Below are positions 60,502 through 60,598 of a stretch of DNA of 60,598 bases, one piece after another. The notes below the pieces were generated by a model. The model was not told the DNA's origin, searched no databases, and saw nothing but the letters and a program-made list of their open reading frames with translations. Numbering within the stretch: the first letter of the stretch is position 1; each line of letters begins with the position of its first letter. Both the position numbers and the translations under genes were made by a program. The stretch covers positions 1-60,598 of the forward strand of contig NZ_CAMLHO010000023.1 in NCBI RefSeq assembly GCF_946479765.1, given 5' to 3'. This stretch comes from an uncultured Aliivibrio sp. (GTDB lineage Bacteria; Pseudomonadota; Gammaproteobacteria; Enterobacterales; Vibrionaceae).

Positions 60502-60598
60502 GAATGTATCCTAGTCATTTATCGTGGTAACCAAATCAATATATAAGTAATAATTTATAAAGTAAACACCATTATAGTTAAAAATATCATTATTATAA

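Overview
The window is a stretch of AT-rich gammaproteobacterial chromosome, almost certainly from a marine Vibrionaceae and most likely Aliivibrio. The evidence is the three large methyl-accepting chemotaxis proteins, a ChiA-type chitinase with tandem chitin-binding modules, a ToxR/ToxS-like pair, the vibrio-style BtsS/BtsR plus CstA-family cluster, and the base composition. The species call is inference. I found no rRNA, tRNA, CRISPR array or intact insertion sequence.

Layout. 0.1-5 kb: acetate uptake (SatP), then a pyruvate-sensing two-component system (BtsS/BtsR) with its transporter target BtsT; four direct repeats matching the BtsR motif lie in front of btsT. 5-17 kb: RhlE helicase, NADH dehydrogenase II, then a block resembling E. 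coli ndh-ycfP-thiK-lpoB-ycfL-hinT, opened up by a methyltransferase, a frameshifted chemotaxis receptor and a YggL-like gene, and without nagZ. 17-23 kb: chemotaxis receptor, GH13 amylase, NYN-domain protein, SPOUT methyltransferase and a kinase-fold protein. 23-26.4 kb: an accessory-looking island with a 933-residue SIR2-domain protein, a candidate NAD-depleting phage-defence factor, next to 600 bp without genes. 26-36.5 kb: an ASCH protein, two BCCT transporters, prolyl oligopeptidase, a TauE/SafE permease and YaeQ, plus truncated AraC and stop-interrupted GNAT genes. 36.6-41 kb: chitinase ChiA and MurQ. 41-46 kb: a CbpA-like J-protein and a decayed LolA-like/FtsX/ABC cluster. 46-53.4 kb: YajD, a PLP desulfhydrase/deaminase, PpiB, a Bax-like glucosaminidase, NupC, two LysR regulators and a broken receptor/channel gene. 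53.7-60.6 kb: a NIT-domain chemotaxis receptor, a ToxRS-like pair divergent from an outer-membrane barrel, a DUF2127 protein and BrnQ, preceded by a short reading frame rich in Ile/Val/Leu that looks like an attenuator leader.

Two themes stand out. First, nutrient sensing and uptake from the marine and host environment: acetate, pyruvate, betaine-type compounds, nucleosides, branched-chain amino acids, chitin and cell-wall sugars. Second, gene decay: seven genes or remnants are broken by a frameshift, a nonsense codon or an internal deletion. The best leads are the brnQ leader/attenuator, the SIR2 protein, the ToxRS-like pair with its divergent barrel gene, the four-site BtsR array, and a hairpin that is both the yaeQ terminator and the carrier of the tauE ribosome binding site.
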